A stretch of DNA of 64,000 nt from Sphingorhabdus sp. 109. Its GTDB lineage: Bacteria; Pseudomonadota; Alphaproteobacteria; Sphingomonadales; Sphingomonadaceae. This document shows positions 8,951 through 18,994 of this stretch, piece by piece (the stretch's first letter is position 1; the number at the start of each line of letters is the position of its first letter). The translations under genes and the position numbers were made by a program. Location: positions 3,396,421 through 3,460,420 of the forward strand of contig NZ_LR732707.1 of assembly GCF_902506555.1 (NCBI RefSeq). Direction: 5' to 3'. The notes under the pieces are model-generated. The model worked only from the letters and a program-made list of their open reading frames with translations. It was not told where the DNA came from and did not search any database.

Positions 8951-9153
8951 GATTTTTCCGATCATTGCCACGCCACGCAAGCCATACAATTCGGTTCGAA
9001 TCCAGAGTTCTTTTTTTGGTTCTCTGCCTTCTTGTGCTGAGCTCCTTCGGCTATTATTTCAAAAATTGGTCTCTCGGAAGCGCTGCTCCCAATTAAATCC
9101 CGTAAATACAGTGGGTTACCGAGGCGATGCTGACAGTTTGTTTCCTTCATGGT

Positions 9154-9167
9154 GCACCACCATTTTT
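9154..9167 (+). repeat. 14-bp direct repeat, copy 2
   Basis: GCACCACCATTTTT, identical to the tRNA-Thr 3' end at 8714-8727. It lies between repeat copy 1 and the truncated recombinase and could be a residual attachment-site copy. Confidence 0.45.
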
Positions 9168-9367
9168 CCCAGATTTCAGTATCTCTAGGATACGGCTCTG
9201 AGTGCGAAATTAGTGTCTATATATCAGGCGGTTACGGCTAGGTGCTTCGCTGCTCCTATCCACAGAGACCATTTGGCACCCGTGATACCGGCGCAAAATA
9301 GCCATTGATCTCGATGGCCCAAAACGCTGGCACGGGATGCACTTTCAGATTGTGATGAATTAAGGGC

Positions 9368-10390
9368 TTAGTTGAACCCTAGCATGGCGCGTTGAGCCTT
9401 CCAGCAAAGCGGCACATTGCCCATACGCAATATTCTGCGCCCCGTGAGATTTTCCGGTTGCGATCCATCAATGATGGCCGAAATGATATCGGGCGCCAGA
9501 TAACTGAGCCTGGTCAATTTCTGAAGATGAGCCTTACTGTATTCTGCGATCATTGGAGATGGTGTTCCATCAACCAAGAAATCACGTGCCGCAAATGCAT
9601 GCGCGACCAATCGCAGCAGTATCGGGTCAGGATCTCGTTTTGAAATTCCATCGCTTGGAGCAATAGCTAACTTCACATCCGAGCCTCTGCTAACGAGTTC
9701 TGCATTTACGGTTACGGATACGGGGTCAGTGTTATCAGATGGTTTGAAGACTATTTCTATCGCAGCTTCTTTGATCTGAACTTTGGTTTGATAGTTAAGC
9801 AATATCTCGCGCTGCTTGGTTATGCACATATCAGGCAAGGCATCCGCCATATCTGATTGATCGTCGATTTGCTTGGAAAGGTCGGCTGCGGTTTCGCCGC
9901 CGTTTGATTCCAAGGAGCGGAGATGGTCCGCAATCGCATTGATCACCAGTCGTTCGATTTCTCCGCACGGCATCCTCCAGACCGAGTTTTTCTTTTCTCC
10001 TGGTTCTAGGCGGGTTGTATAATAGCGGTAGAGCCTCGCTCCTTTGCGAGCCTGCGTTGGTGACATGGGTCGGCCCTCTGGATCGGTGATGAGGCCGGTC
10101 AACAGACTTGGGTTCTCAGATTTCTTGCCGAGGGCATTGTCGCGGCGATTGGACGCAAAGGTTTTTTGCACCTCATCGAACAGCGCCTGATCTATGATAG
10201 CTTCATGCTCGCCATCATAGATGGTGTCCTTGTGCCTGACCTTTCCGATATAGACCGGGTTGTGCAGCAGTTTTGTCAGCGAACCGGCCCGGAACGGAAT
10301 GTTCCCGACAATCCGTTCGCCTTTGTACAGGCGCGGCTTTGTCCGATAACCATCGGCCGCAAGCTCATCGACCAGCTGCGGTGTCCCCCG
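9368..10390 (-). pseudogene. Truncated large serine recombinase (C-terminal part only)
   Basis: The frame is open from an in-frame stop at 10391-10393 down to 9368. It begins LVDELAADGYRTKPRLYKGE and continues through GSLTKLLHNPVYIGKVRHKD, the 'recombinase' domain of large serine integrases. SPTQARKGARLYRYYTTRL and the natural C-terminus ending KAQRAMLGFN follow. The N-terminal resolvase domain with the catalytic Ser, normally about 150 residues plus linker, is absent. Homology stops where IS-derived sequence begins, so an insertion or deletion removed the 5' half. The product cannot recombine DNA. It is probably the relic of the integrase that brought in the accessory block. Confidence 0.85.
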
Positions 10391-10427
10391 TCAGCGTTCG
10401 ATAGACAGATTGCGGTTCATTAACATG

Positions 10428-10588
10428 TGAGTGTTTTGGTATCATCGTAGTGACGCAAGGAACGAAGATGAGACCAAAACAGAAAAATTCCAAAGCTAGT
10501 GCTGAACAAACAACAGACTTTTAAAAAACGCCGCTTGCTTCACAGCAAGCTGGCAGCTTAATATCAACCAGATGGTGCCAAACACTCA
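10428..10588 (+). mobile_element. MITE-like internal deletion derivative of an IS3-family element
   Basis: About 161 bp bounded by imperfect inverted repeats: TGAGTGTTTTGGTATCATC at 10428-10446 and the complement of GATGGTGCCAAACACTCA at 10571-10588. These share TGAGTGTTT, GG and CATC. Inside, an ATG at 10469 starts MRPKQKNSKASAEQ, resembling the N-terminus of an IS3-type OrfA, and the frame stops after 18 codons. A perfect 7-bp hairpin (GCTTGCT, loop TCAC, AGCAAGC) follows. The remainder of the transposase is missing, so the element would need transposase in trans. Confidence 0.55.
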
Positions 10589-10624
10589 ACAAAGTGAATG
10601 ACACATCTGTCTCAATTTATCTGA

Positions 10625-11063
10625 CGACGGACAGCTGTTCTCACCGAGTTGTTCACCCGGTACGGGCCGCCAGCGCATATCAGATCAGACAACGGCGCTG
10701 AGTTTACCGCCCACGCTGTGCGCGACTGGTTGGGCCGGATCGGTGTCAAAACACTTTACATCGAACCGGGTAGCCTATGGGAGAATGGCTATAACGAGAG
10801 CTTCAACGGCAAACTCCGCGATGAGCTGCTGAACGGAGAAACTTCTACAGTCTAAAGGAGGCAATTATCGTGATCGAATGCTGGAGACAGCATTACAATA
10901 CCGTGAGACCGTACAGCTCATTGGGCGGTAAACCACCCGCACCACAAACAATCTTGCCTTGTCCAACTGAACTGCCCGACGCTGCGCTCCGGTCAGTCCA
11001 GATGGATGGCTTTAACCGCCGTGCTCTAACTTGAGCACTGAACCACCTACTGGGGGCAGGTCA
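10625..11063 (+). mobile_element. IS3-family insertion sequence remnant (C-terminal half of OrfB, frameshifted)
   Basis: The fragment opens in the rve integrase core: [24 protein letters not shown], then [31 protein letters not shown], containing the second Asp (SDNG) and the Glu (NESFN) of the DDE triad. One extra base near 10845 breaks the frame. The sequence resumes as [29 protein letters not shown] and ends at a TGA near 11034. The right terminal repeat is GGGGGCAGGTCA (11052-11063), the complement of the common IS3 end TGACCTGCCCCC. The first Asp and OrfA are missing, so it is inactive. Confidence 0.85.
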
Positions 11064-11278
11064 TCCCGACTTCGAAGACGACACCGGAGCCCCCGTGACC
11101 TAAAACTGCAGCAGAAGGAAAAATCGCTTCTCCAGCATCGCGGACCAACATATTCGTATGATAAACGACCGTATTGGCGATCTTTACCAGAATTTCATCG
11201 TTGCGGCGGCTTGATTTCGATTTCCTGAACATTGAGATCCTTGCTGTTGATCTGCGCGACTGCGGCCAAGATGCCCAT
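11064..11278 (-). pseudogene. N-terminal fragment of a zinc alcohol dehydrogenase, cut by the IS end
   Basis: Reading leftwards from the ATG at 11278: MGILAAVAQINSKDLNVQEI, then EIKPPQR, then a one-base frameshift near 11195. The other frame continues NDEILVKIANTVVYHTNMLV and RDAGEAIFPSAAVLGHGGSGVVFEVG. This is the N-terminus of medium-chain (aryl-alcohol type) dehydrogenases. The usual zinc ligand Cys in 'GVCHTD' reads VVYHTN and 'GHEG' reads GHGG. The coding homology stops at the IS3 right end at 11063, so the gene was both interrupted and degraded. Confidence 0.75.
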
Positions 11279-11422
11279 GCAATATTCACCGGTTCTGGAT
11301 TGTGAATTTAAATCCGACTAGAACAGAAACGCTCACCCTGAATAATCATACTATTGGCAGTTGTAATTCATTTGAGACCCGGAAAGAACATCCATCTGTT
11401 ATTTTGCTCTATCGGGAAGAAG

Positions 11423-12850
11423 ATGAAAAAATTTACGCATTTCATTCATGGGAAACCGTTTGCCGACCCGAAGGCGAGTATCTTTGTAAGCAACTGTCCG
11501 CACTCCCGTCGCGCTGTAGCCGAGATCGCACTGGGCGACGCGGAAACGGTTGACAGGTCAATACGTTCCAATCTGGAGGCATTTGCCGAATGGCGAGACG
11601 TGGAACCTTTGCGGCGCGGACGGATATTGATTGATATCGGGCGCAAGATCAGAGAATCTGCCGATATGCTCGGCAAACTCGATGCAGAGCAAGCGGGAAA
11701 GGTACCGAAGCAGGGACCGATAGAGGTGGAAGCGGCCGCGCAATATTTTGAATTTTATGGCGGCTTGACCACGCTGGATATGGGGGCAGTGATCAATAAT
11801 GGTTCGGGCTATCATGCCTTCACCATGCGTGTACCCTATGGCGCGATTGGGGTGGTGACCCCTTGGAATGTTCCTCTGAACCAGAGCGCCCGCGGTATCG
11901 CGCCGGCGTTGGCGGCTGGCAACGTGGTGACTTGTAAGCCTTCGGAATATACATCCGGTACGGCCGTTGAACTCGCTAAAATCGCTGTGGAATGCGGATT
12001 GCCCCCCGGCGTTCTGAACGTGGTTTTGGGCACCGGGGCCGAATGCGGAAAAGCATTGGTTTCTCATCCCGATATCAGTAAGGTCACCTTTACGGGAAGC
12101 GTCCGCACCGGTCAGGAAATTGGCCATATCGCAGCCGACAGGATCATCCCATTAACCCTCGAACTGGGAGGGAAGTCAGCCAATATCATTTTTGAAGATG
12201 CCGATATCGATCTCGCCATCAAGGGCTCGCTAGCGGCTTTTACCAGCAATGCTGGCCAGATTTGTAGTGCAGGTTCAAGGCTGCTGGTAGCCCGCCCAAT
12301 CTACGATGAGGTCGTCAAAAAAATCGTCGTAGCAGCAAGAAAACTGAAGATTGGTTCGAGTGATGATGCAGACGTGGGTGCAATTACGACCGAAGACCAG
12401 TTTCGCCGCATACAGGGGTTTTTTGCGATTGCCGAAAAGGATGGCGCGCGGCTGGAATGTGGCGGCGCGGATATGGGCGAAAAGGATTGGGGGGACGGTG
12501 CCTATATACCGGTTACGATTTATTCCGGTGTCACGCCCACAATGCGGATTGCACGGGAAGAAATATTTGGTCCGGTACTTGGTATTATCCCGTTCGATAC
12601 CGAGGAAGATGCAATCGAGATCGCAAATGATAGCGACTATGGTCTGGCAGCAGGCTTGTGGACAGAGAATTTGCGCAAGGCCCATCGCGTGGCGGCATCT
12701 ATTGATGCCGGCTATATTACAGTAAACCACTATGACCCTTGTGTTCTTCTTCCATTCGGAGGCTTCAAGAAAAGTGGTTACGGGCGCGAGAAGGGCATTG
12801 AAGCGCTCCACCATTATTGTCAGATCAAAAGCATCAATATCAAGTTGTGA
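11423..12850 (+). CDS. NAD(P)-dependent aldehyde dehydrogenase
   Basis: A 475-residue ALDH-superfamily enzyme. The start at 11423 (MKKFTHFIHGKPFADP) has a GGGAAGAAG ribosome site; the frame is open upstream to 11354. Motifs: GVVTPWNVPLNQSARGIAPAL around 150, KPSEYTSGTA, FTGSVRTGQEI, LELGGKSANIIFEDADID with the catalytic Glu around 250, NAGQICSAGSRLLV with the catalytic Cys around 285, and EEIFGPVLGIIPF around 380. It should oxidise an aldehyde to the acid. It is 53 bp upstream of the CoA-transferase gene and points towards the opposing cluster, so it probably belongs to the same pathway. Confidence 0.93.
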   Translation: MKKFTHFIHGKPFADPKASIFVSNCPHSRRAVAEIALGDAETVDRSIRSNLEAFAEWRDVEPLRRGRILIDIGRKIRESADMLGKLDAEQAGKVPKQGPIEVEAAAQYFEFYGGLTTLDMGAVINNGSGYHAFTMRVPYGAIGVVTPWNVPLNQSARGIAPALAAGNVVTCKPSEYTSGTAVELAKIAVECGLPPGVLNVVLGTGAECGKALVSHPDISKVTFTGSVRTGQEIGHIAADRIIPLTLELGGKSANIIFEDADIDLAIKGSLAAFTSNAGQICSAGSRLLVARPIYDEVVKKIVVAARKLKIGSSDDADVGAITTEDQFRRIQGFFAIAEKDGARLECGGADMGEKDWGDGAYIPVTIYSGVTPTMRIAREEIFGPVLGIIPFDTEEDAIEIANDSDYGLAAGLWTENLRKAHRVAASIDAGYITVNHYDPCVLLPFGGFKKSGYGREKGIEALHHYCQIKSINIKL

Positions 12851-12903
12851 TGCGATATCGTTATGCCAAGGGCAGACCAGCAGGTTTTTTTGGAGAACGG
12901 ATA

Positions 12904-14082
12904 ATGCAGCCTCTCGAAGGAATTACCATTCTGGCCTTTGAACATGCTATCGCGGCACCATTTGCGTCGCGTCAGCTTGCAGAGCTTGGTGCGCGGGTTA
13001 TCAAGGTAGAACGACCAGAGATCGGGGATTTTGCGCGAGGATATGATACGCGGGTCGACGGACTTGCTTCTCATTTCGTCTGGACGAACAGATCGAAAGA
13101 GAGTTTGGCGCTGAATATCAAACATCCCGAGGCAGACAATATTCTGCACAGACTGCTGGAAAAATCCGACGTTCTTTTGCAGAATTTGGCGCCTGGCGCT
13201 GCAGCTCGGCTCGGGCTGTCTTTTGAATCGCTCCACGCCCAATATCCACAGCTTATCGTTTGCGATATTTCCGGATACGGAAATGACGGCCCCGACAAGA
13301 TGCGCAAGGCATACGACCTACTCATTCAGTCTGAATCGGGCTTCTTGTCGATCACCGGGACAGAAGGGGAGACCGCCAAGGCGGGCATTTCCATCGCTGA
13401 TATTGCAGCGGGAATGTATGCCTACACCAATATCCTGACTGCAATTATCCAGCGTGGAAAAACCGGCAGGGGCAGCCATATAGATATATCCATGCTTGAA
13501 GCGATGGCGGAATGGATGTCCTATCCCATGTATTATGCCTATCAGGGTGCTCCTCCACCGCCGCGTGCGGGGTCCTCCCACGCCACGATATTCCCCTATG
13601 GAGCATTCCCTGCTCGCGATAGCAAAAGTGTTTTTATCGGACTTCAGAATGAGCGGGAATGGGCGGTTTTTTGTGAAGAAATTCTCAGCCGCAAAGATCT
13701 GCTGGAGGACTCCCGTTTCAAAGGGAATAGTCTGCGCCTCGAACATAAGGACGATTTGACAGAGATTATTGTCGAAGTTTTTTCGGGGATAGATTCCGAT
13801 GATCTGATTAACATGCTGGATGAAGCGGGTATCGCCAATGCACGGATGAACGATATGGCAGGGCTTTGGGAGCACGCTCAGTTAAAGGCACGCGACCGCT
13901 GGCGAGAAGTTTCAACGTCAGCCGGTTTGATCCCGGCGCTAAGGCCACCCGGCGGACTGGATGGAATGGAACCAGATATGGGAGCTGTTCCCGATGTTGG
14001 CGAGCATAGCCAGACGATATTGCTGGAACTTGGCTACTCGGCGAGCGAGATCGACGCGCTCGCCGAGGCAGGAGCAATATAG
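12904..14082 (+). CDS. Class III CoA-transferase (CaiB/BaiF family)
   Basis: About 392 residues from the ATG at 12904, which has GGAGAACGG just before it; the open frame begins at 12817 inside the ALDH gene. The N-terminus MQPLEGITILAFEHAIAAPF and ELGARVIKVERPEIGDFARG are typical of formyl-CoA-transferase relatives. The catalytic Asp is probably D166 in GISIADIAAGMYAYTNILTA. It would move CoA between carboxylic acids without ATP. It converges on the amidohydrolase gene with five bases between the two stops. The substrate is unknown. Confidence 0.92.
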   Translation: MQPLEGITILAFEHAIAAPFASRQLAELGARVIKVERPEIGDFARGYDTRVDGLASHFVWTNRSKESLALNIKHPEADNILHRLLEKSDVLLQNLAPGAAARLGLSFESLHAQYPQLIVCDISGYGNDGPDKMRKAYDLLIQSESGFLSITGTEGETAKAGISIADIAAGMYAYTNILTAIIQRGKTGRGSHIDISMLEAMAEWMSYPMYYAYQGAPPPPRAGSSHATIFPYGAFPARDSKSVFIGLQNEREWAVFCEEILSRKDLLEDSRFKGNSLRLEHKDDLTEIIVEVFSGIDSDDLINMLDEAGIANARMNDMAGLWEHAQLKARDRWREVSTSAGLIPALRPPGGLDGMEPDMGAVPDVGEHSQTILLELGYSASEIDALAEAGAI

Positions 14083-14087
14083 CGCGC

Positions 14088-15845
14088 CTAGCTGCGTACC
14101 AGTCTTCCGGGGCGCTCTCCCGTATCCTGGTCATTCTCGCGGATCATTACGCCGTTGCAAAATGTCGCCTTATAGCCGGTTATCGGCTGCATCAATCGCG
14201 TACCGCCTGCGGGCAGGTCATGGTGCGCCACGGGCGGGGCAACCGACAGATTTTGATAATCAATCACGTTGATATCTGCGCGCTTGCCCACCTCCAGCGA
14301 CCCGCGATCATTAAATCCATAGAGCGCAGCATTGCGGGCGGTTTGCTTGTGAACCAGATATTCAACCGGAATTGTATTCCCTTTTTTGCGGTCTCTTGAC
14401 CAGTAACTGAGTTGGGTCGACGGCATCGTCGCATCGCAAATCAGTGTCACATGAGCGCCGGCATCGCTAAGACCCGTGACCGTATCGGGATGTGTCAGCA
14501 TTTCGCCAATCACGTCAAGGCTTTCGGGCAGGTTCGCGCGACTGAAAGATGCAAATTGAGTGCCGTCGCCTTCGACCATATAATCGTACAGATATTCTAG
14601 CGGTTCCTTATTTACCGCTTTTGCAAGATGACCGATCGAAGATTCTGGACCAGCCTCCAGATCGATAGGATTGGCCATCGGATATAATATGTCGGCATTT
14701 TGCCGAAACAGACCCGCAACATGTTCCATCGACCCTGGAGCTTCATGAGGCACGGCCTTTTCAGACATGATGATCCGTTTCATCTCTGGATCCCGCATGG
14801 CTTTGGCCCGTTCGGCAATCGGCAACTTCGCCATTTTCTCCATATATGTCGGCGCGCGCATGAAGGCGTGATAGGAACTCAGCCCATGCAAATAACCGAT
14901 AATCCGGGATGGCACCTGGGGAAACAATTGCGCGCCTGCGGCATTAGCCTGATGAGTTTTTTCCAGCAGGTGGCGCCATAGGTCCGGATAATAATCGCGA
15001 GTCTCAACCAGCGTGAATGTTACCGGTCGACCACTTTCCTCGGAACATCGTCTCAGTAACTCAAGCTCTTCTTCAGGCGCATTGCGCTCGCCGCCCAGCA
15101 TGGCCAGTTCACCAACCGCTCCGGCGGGAATGGCTTCAATCACGCCCTTGCCAAGCTTTTTCATCCGGCGCGCGATCTCCAGCAATTCCTCGTCAGCGGC
15201 AAATGTTCCCGGAACCGGCTCTCCCCAAAGAGAACGATGCCCGATGGTGCGGGAAGTCGAGAAACCGACGGCACCTGCATCGATAGCCTCTTCGACCAGC
15301 GTCGCTATATTGTTAATTTCCTCGGGCGTGGCATCTTCGTTTGTTCGGCCGCGTTCGCCCATGGCATAGTATCGGACGGCGCCATGGGCAATCTGGGCGC
15401 CGACATCAATCGCATATTCCCGCGATCCGATATAATCCATGTAATCGCCAAAACTTTCCCATTTGCCCCATTCTATGCCCTCGTAAAGTGCCGTGCCGGG
15501 AATGTCCTCGACGCCCTCCATGAGCTCGATCAGCGCCTGTTCTTCCCCGGGTCTGACCGGAGCAAAGCCAACGCCGCAATTGCCCATGACGACGGTTGTC
15601 GTACCGTTGTGGGAAGACGGAGCAAGTTCATCGTCCCAGCTTACCTGCCCGTCATAATGGGTGTGAACGTCGACCCAGCCGGGGGTGACCATAGCGCCTT
15701 CGGCATCAATCGTGCGTTTGGCTTCGCCTTTTACCGAAGGGCCAACGGCGGATATCGTTCCACCGGTAATGGCAATGTCGCCGATATACGGAGCGCCGCC
15801 TAGACCGTCGACTATTTTGCCGCCGCGAATAATTACATCATACAT
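14088..15845 (-). CDS. D-aminoacylase-like amidohydrolase (paralogue 1)
   Basis: A 585-residue member of the COG3653 N-acyl-D-amino-acid deacylase group. It begins [20 protein letters not shown] and has the amidohydrolase metal site DVHTHYDGQ near residue 60. [14 protein letters not shown] and [14 protein letters not shown] follow, with the late Asp motif [12 protein letters not shown] near residue 465 and the closing [15 protein letters not shown]. It hydrolyses an amide or related bond of an acylated or cyclic substrate in the cytosol. It is the last gene of a long leftward cluster, 26 bp after the ALDH gene. A paralogue lies at 21818-23578. Confidence 0.88.
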   Translation of the reverse strand: MYDVIIRGGKIVDGLGGAPYIGDIAITGGTISAVGPSVKGEAKRTIDAEGAMVTPGWVDVHTHYDGQVSWDDELAPSSHNGTTTVVMGNCGVGFAPVRPGEEQALIELMEGVEDIPGTALYEGIEWGKWESFGDYMDYIGSREYAIDVGAQIAHGAVRYYAMGERGRTNEDATPEEINNIATLVEEAIDAGAVGFSTSRTIGHRSLWGEPVPGTFAADEELLEIARRMKKLGKGVIEAIPAGAVGELAMLGGERNAPEEELELLRRCSEESGRPVTFTLVETRDYYPDLWRHLLEKTHQANAAGAQLFPQVPSRIIGYLHGLSSYHAFMRAPTYMEKMAKLPIAERAKAMRDPEMKRIIMSEKAVPHEAPGSMEHVAGLFRQNADILYPMANPIDLEAGPESSIGHLAKAVNKEPLEYLYDYMVEGDGTQFASFSRANLPESLDVIGEMLTHPDTVTGLSDAGAHVTLICDATMPSTQLSYWSRDRKKGNTIPVEYLVHKQTARNAALYGFNDRGSLEVGKRADINVIDYQNLSVAPPVAHHDLPAGGTRLMQPITGYKATFCNGVMIRENDQDTGERPGRLVRS

Positions 15846-15871
15846 AGTGTGGATCCTGTCTAGATAGTCGA

Positions 15872-17287
15872 TTAGCGCGCGAGATAAACGGCTTGCGGCG
15901 CCATATATTCCAGCAGCCCATCCATGCCGTTTTCAACGCCAAAGCCGCTTTGTTTATGTCCGCCAAAGGCTGTGTCGGGGCGCAACATAAGGTTCTGGTT
16001 GATCCAGACAGTACCCGTCTCAATACGCCGAGCGATCTCCATCGCCTTGTCGGTGTCTTTTGACCATATCGCCCCAGCAAGACCATAGTCGCTGTTGTTG
16101 GCGCGTTCGATGACGTCATCAATATCAGAGAATTTCAGCATCGGCAAAATCGGTCCGAAGGCTTCTTCCTGCACTACCCTGGAGTCTTCAGGTGGATTAT
16201 CGACAATCGTGATTGGAATGAAATAGCCACCATTTTTCGGGACTGCCGACCCCTGAATCATCGTGAGCTCGGTGTCGCGGGCGTCTTTCATCAAATCAAG
16301 TACCCGCTCATACTGCCGTTGATTCTGGATCGGTCCGAGCGCAGTTCCCTGTTCTGTGCCATCACCTACCCTTGTGGCCTCAGCAATGGCGGCGAGCCGG
16401 TCGCGCAAATCTTCATAGATTATCTCGTGCACATAGAGCCGCTTTGTCGCAACACAGATTTGTGATGTGTTAAAAAATGCGCCAAAGAAAATTTTCGCTG
16501 CCACCTCATCCAGATCAACGTCCGGCATGACAATCGCTGCATCGTTCCCGCCGAGTTCCAATGTGAGCCTTTTTAGCCCTTTTGACGCGGATTGCATCAC
16601 TCGCTTTCCGGTGGCAGTCGAGCCCGTGAATGATATTTTCGCAAAGCCGGGATGCGATGTCATCATTGGCCCCAAATCATCACCACCAGAGATGACGTTG
16701 AAAACGCCGGGGGGGAATATTCCGTTGAGCAACTGTCCGATTTTCAATGTGCACAGGGGCGTAAATGGCGATGGTTTCAAAACCATCGTGTTCCCTGCTA
16801 CAAGAGCGGGCGCAACTTTCCACATCGCGAGATTAACCGGAAAATTCCATGGCGCAATAGCGCAAATAACGCCCAATGGAACATAGCGTGTCTCGACAAA
16901 CTCTGTTTCCGTATCCGCCGAGACGTGCACCGGCGGGGTCATTTCCGCCACGGCATGCATCCAAGTGCCTGCACCTTGGATCTCCATTGCGGCCGCATCA
17001 ACAGGCCGTCCCTGTTCGCGGGTAAACAAGCGGCTAAGTTCCGCGGCGTGTTCGATCAACAGATCACCCGCCTTGCGAACCATTGCCTGGCGCTCCTTAA
17101 TCGGCGTATCGCGCCAGTTCCTGAAAGCAGATTGAGCGGCGGTGACGGCTTCATCCAGTTGTTCGGCGGAACAGTCAGGCGCTTCGGCAAATATTTTGCC
17201 ATTGGCCGGATTAATGACTTTTATCACCTTCTCAGATAGCACCGCCTTGCCGTCGATCGTCATTGCATAATCGTCATTCACAGTCAT
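15872..17287 (-). CDS. Aldehyde dehydrogenase
   Basis: A 471-residue enzyme of the ALDH superfamily, not closely similar to the one at 11423. Motifs: ICAIAPWNFPVNLAMWKVAP around 140, KPSPFTPLCTLKIG, FTGSTATGKRVMQ, LELGGNDAAIVMPDVDLDEV with the catalytic Glu near 245, NTSQICVATKRLYVH with the catalytic Cys near 280, and EEAFGPILPMLKF near 375. It lies 15 bp after the upstream MFS gene and 26 bp before the amidohydrolase, so all three are probably co-transcribed. Confidence 0.93.
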   Translation of the reverse strand: MTVNDDYAMTIDGKAVLSEKVIKVINPANGKIFAEAPDCSAEQLDEAVTAAQSAFRNWRDTPIKERQAMVRKAGDLLIEHAAELSRLFTREQGRPVDAAAMEIQGAGTWMHAVAEMTPPVHVSADTETEFVETRYVPLGVICAIAPWNFPVNLAMWKVAPALVAGNTMVLKPSPFTPLCTLKIGQLLNGIFPPGVFNVISGGDDLGPMMTSHPGFAKISFTGSTATGKRVMQSASKGLKRLTLELGGNDAAIVMPDVDLDEVAAKIFFGAFFNTSQICVATKRLYVHEIIYEDLRDRLAAIAEATRVGDGTEQGTALGPIQNQRQYERVLDLMKDARDTELTMIQGSAVPKNGGYFIPITIVDNPPEDSRVVQEEAFGPILPMLKFSDIDDVIERANNSDYGLAGAIWSKDTDKAMEIARRIETGTVWINQNLMLRPDTAFGGHKQSGFGVENGMDGLLEYMAPQAVYLAR

Positions 17288-17302
17288 TCTCCATGGGTAA
17301 TT

Positions 17303-18715
17303 TCATCGTTGGAAAGGTCTATCCGGATCACTTTTGGTCAGAGTCGCTTTCATTCGGATTTGCGCACGCCAGAAGTGAAACGCGCCCCAGATGTTGAACA
17401 GCGCCAATATTGCCAAGGCTTTCTGCAAAGAACTTGCTTCTACCTCCGCCGCCCCGCCTGAAAAAATATCCGATACGACACCCACAAAAACCGGGCCTAG
17501 GCCCAAACCGAACAAGCCTGCGAAGAGCAGCCAGATGGCCATCGCTAATGCCCGTGTCTGATCGCTGGCAAGCAGTTGGATAGTGGAAAAATTGGGGCCG
17601 TAATTGAAGGTGAAAGCAAAGGTGGGGATTGCGAGCAGCAGAAAAGCGATATTGGCCGATGGGGCATAGATTGCAAAATACATTCCAGGCGTAGCTGCGA
17701 GGAGGATAACGGCGCTGGCAAGCAAGGATCCTGCGGGCATTCTGACGTTCAAATAATCGCCGACCTTACCGCCTATCCAAGCTCCGCCGCTTCCGGATAT
17801 TGCGACCATGACCCCGAGCTTCCATCCCAGTTCCGTATAGCCAATGCCGTGCACGCGGACGAACAGCCCAGCATAAAAACTAGCGAGGCCATAGGACACG
17901 AACGAAATGATGATGCCGGCACCAACCAGATGCCAATAGGCTGGTTTTCTGGACAGTTCTGAAATCGCCGTGCGCAGGCTAGTCTCGCTCTCCTTCGGCT
18001 TGAAAGCGTCCGCTAGGCGCGGCTTTCCCCTAGGGTCTGGTACGGTAAACCACATCAGCGCGGCAATGAAAAGTCCCGGTATTCCGGCAATGACGAAAGC
18101 CATGCGCCAGCCGATGTTTTCCACCATCCATCCACCGCCGGTATAGGCAATGAACGAGCCAATCGGTACCGACATGCCCAGAATTCCGAGTGCGCCTGCG
18201 CGCCGTTCGGGAGGAAAAAGATCTGCAATCAGTGAATGGGAGGCTGGTGATGATCCCGCTTCTCCGACCCCAACACCAATTCTTGCCACAAACAATTGCA
18301 CGAAGTTGACAGCCACGCCGCACAATATAGTCATGAACGACCAGATCGATATGGCAATTGCAATGATCCGGCTCCGGTTCCAACGGTCAGCAAGTGCTGC
18401 CACGGGTATAGCCAGTGTTGTGTAGAAAAGTGCAAATGACAATCCCGTCATCAAACCGATCTGGCTATCGCTGAGACCCATATCCCGCTTGATCGCCTCG
18501 GCCAGAATCGAGATCATTTGCCGGTCAACAAAGTTGAGCATCGTTACCAGAAAAAGGACTGTCAGCACATAATTAGGGCGTTTGTTTTTCGCGATATCGA
18601 GTGTCTCGGCTGGAAGGGATGAGATTGGGGGGATGACTTTGTTGGGAAGGCTTGATGCTGCTGGTGAACTGCAACCCGTTCTTGTATCACTGGGATTTTG
18701 CTGATGGAATTTCAT
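17303..18715 (-). CDS. MFS transporter, spinster-like
   Basis: A 470-residue protein with about 12 membrane segments after a polar N-terminus of about 48 residues. The first segment contains YVLTVLFLVTMLNFVDRQ, typical of the sphingomonad spinster-like MFS group. The motif-A-type loop is ALADRWNRSRIIA and RIGVGVGEAGSSPASHSLIAD follows. It probably imports a substrate or exports an intermediate of the neighbouring acyl-CoA/amidohydrolase pathway. The long N-terminus may mean the true start is further in. Confidence 0.88.
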   Translation of the reverse strand: MKFHQQNPSDTRTGCSSPAASSLPNKVIPPISSLPAETLDIAKNKRPNYVLTVLFLVTMLNFVDRQMISILAEAIKRDMGLSDSQIGLMTGLSFALFYTTLAIPVAALADRWNRSRIIAIAISIWSFMTILCGVAVNFVQLFVARIGVGVGEAGSSPASHSLIADLFPPERRAGALGILGMSVPIGSFIAYTGGGWMVENIGWRMAFVIAGIPGLFIAALMWFTVPDPRGKPRLADAFKPKESETSLRTAISELSRKPAYWHLVGAGIIISFVSYGLASFYAGLFVRVHGIGYTELGWKLGVMVAISGSGGAWIGGKVGDYLNVRMPAGSLLASAVILLAATPGMYFAIYAPSANIAFLLLAIPTFAFTFNYGPNFSTIQLLASDQTRALAMAIWLLFAGLFGLGLGPVFVGVVSDIFSGGAAEVEASSLQKALAILALFNIWGAFHFWRAQIRMKATLTKSDPDRPFQR

Positions 18716-18994
18716 ATTCGATTTTCCGATCTCTTGGTGTGTGGTTTAACCACGGGGGCGGAGCGGGATTGCTTGTCCGTCCAAGGTGATTGTAGGCGTC
18801 TCGAAATCGTACAAGTCCCAACGGGCATACTATTAGAACTATATATTCCAGCCTGCGCCGGGCAACGGAATCTCATTATAAAACTTGCCGTTAGCGAGGC
18901 TCCAGAACGAATGGAATCGAGCAATATCCTGCGATTTGCCTCAAGGGTCGCAGTGATTCCGCCTCCGCCAAATCGATCTGCGTACTTTTCCGGG
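18716..18994. other. Interval between acyl-CoA ligase and MFS genes
   Basis: 279 bp without a supported gene. It separates the three distal genes of the leftward cluster from the proximal ones and could hold an internal promoter for the MFS-ALDH-amidohydrolase unit. I see no clear promoter or terminator. Confidence 0.4.

Larger units (their letters stand above)
8720..9367. other. Gene-poor interval after tRNA-Thr
   Basis: About 650 bp with no credible gene. It contains copy 1 of the diverged 167-bp repeat (8784-8950) and the second copy of the 14-bp tRNA-end repeat (9154-9167). The reading frames here either run through the tRNA or have no recognisable protein. Nothing else is seen between 9170 and the recombinase stop at 9368. 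Confidence 0.6.
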
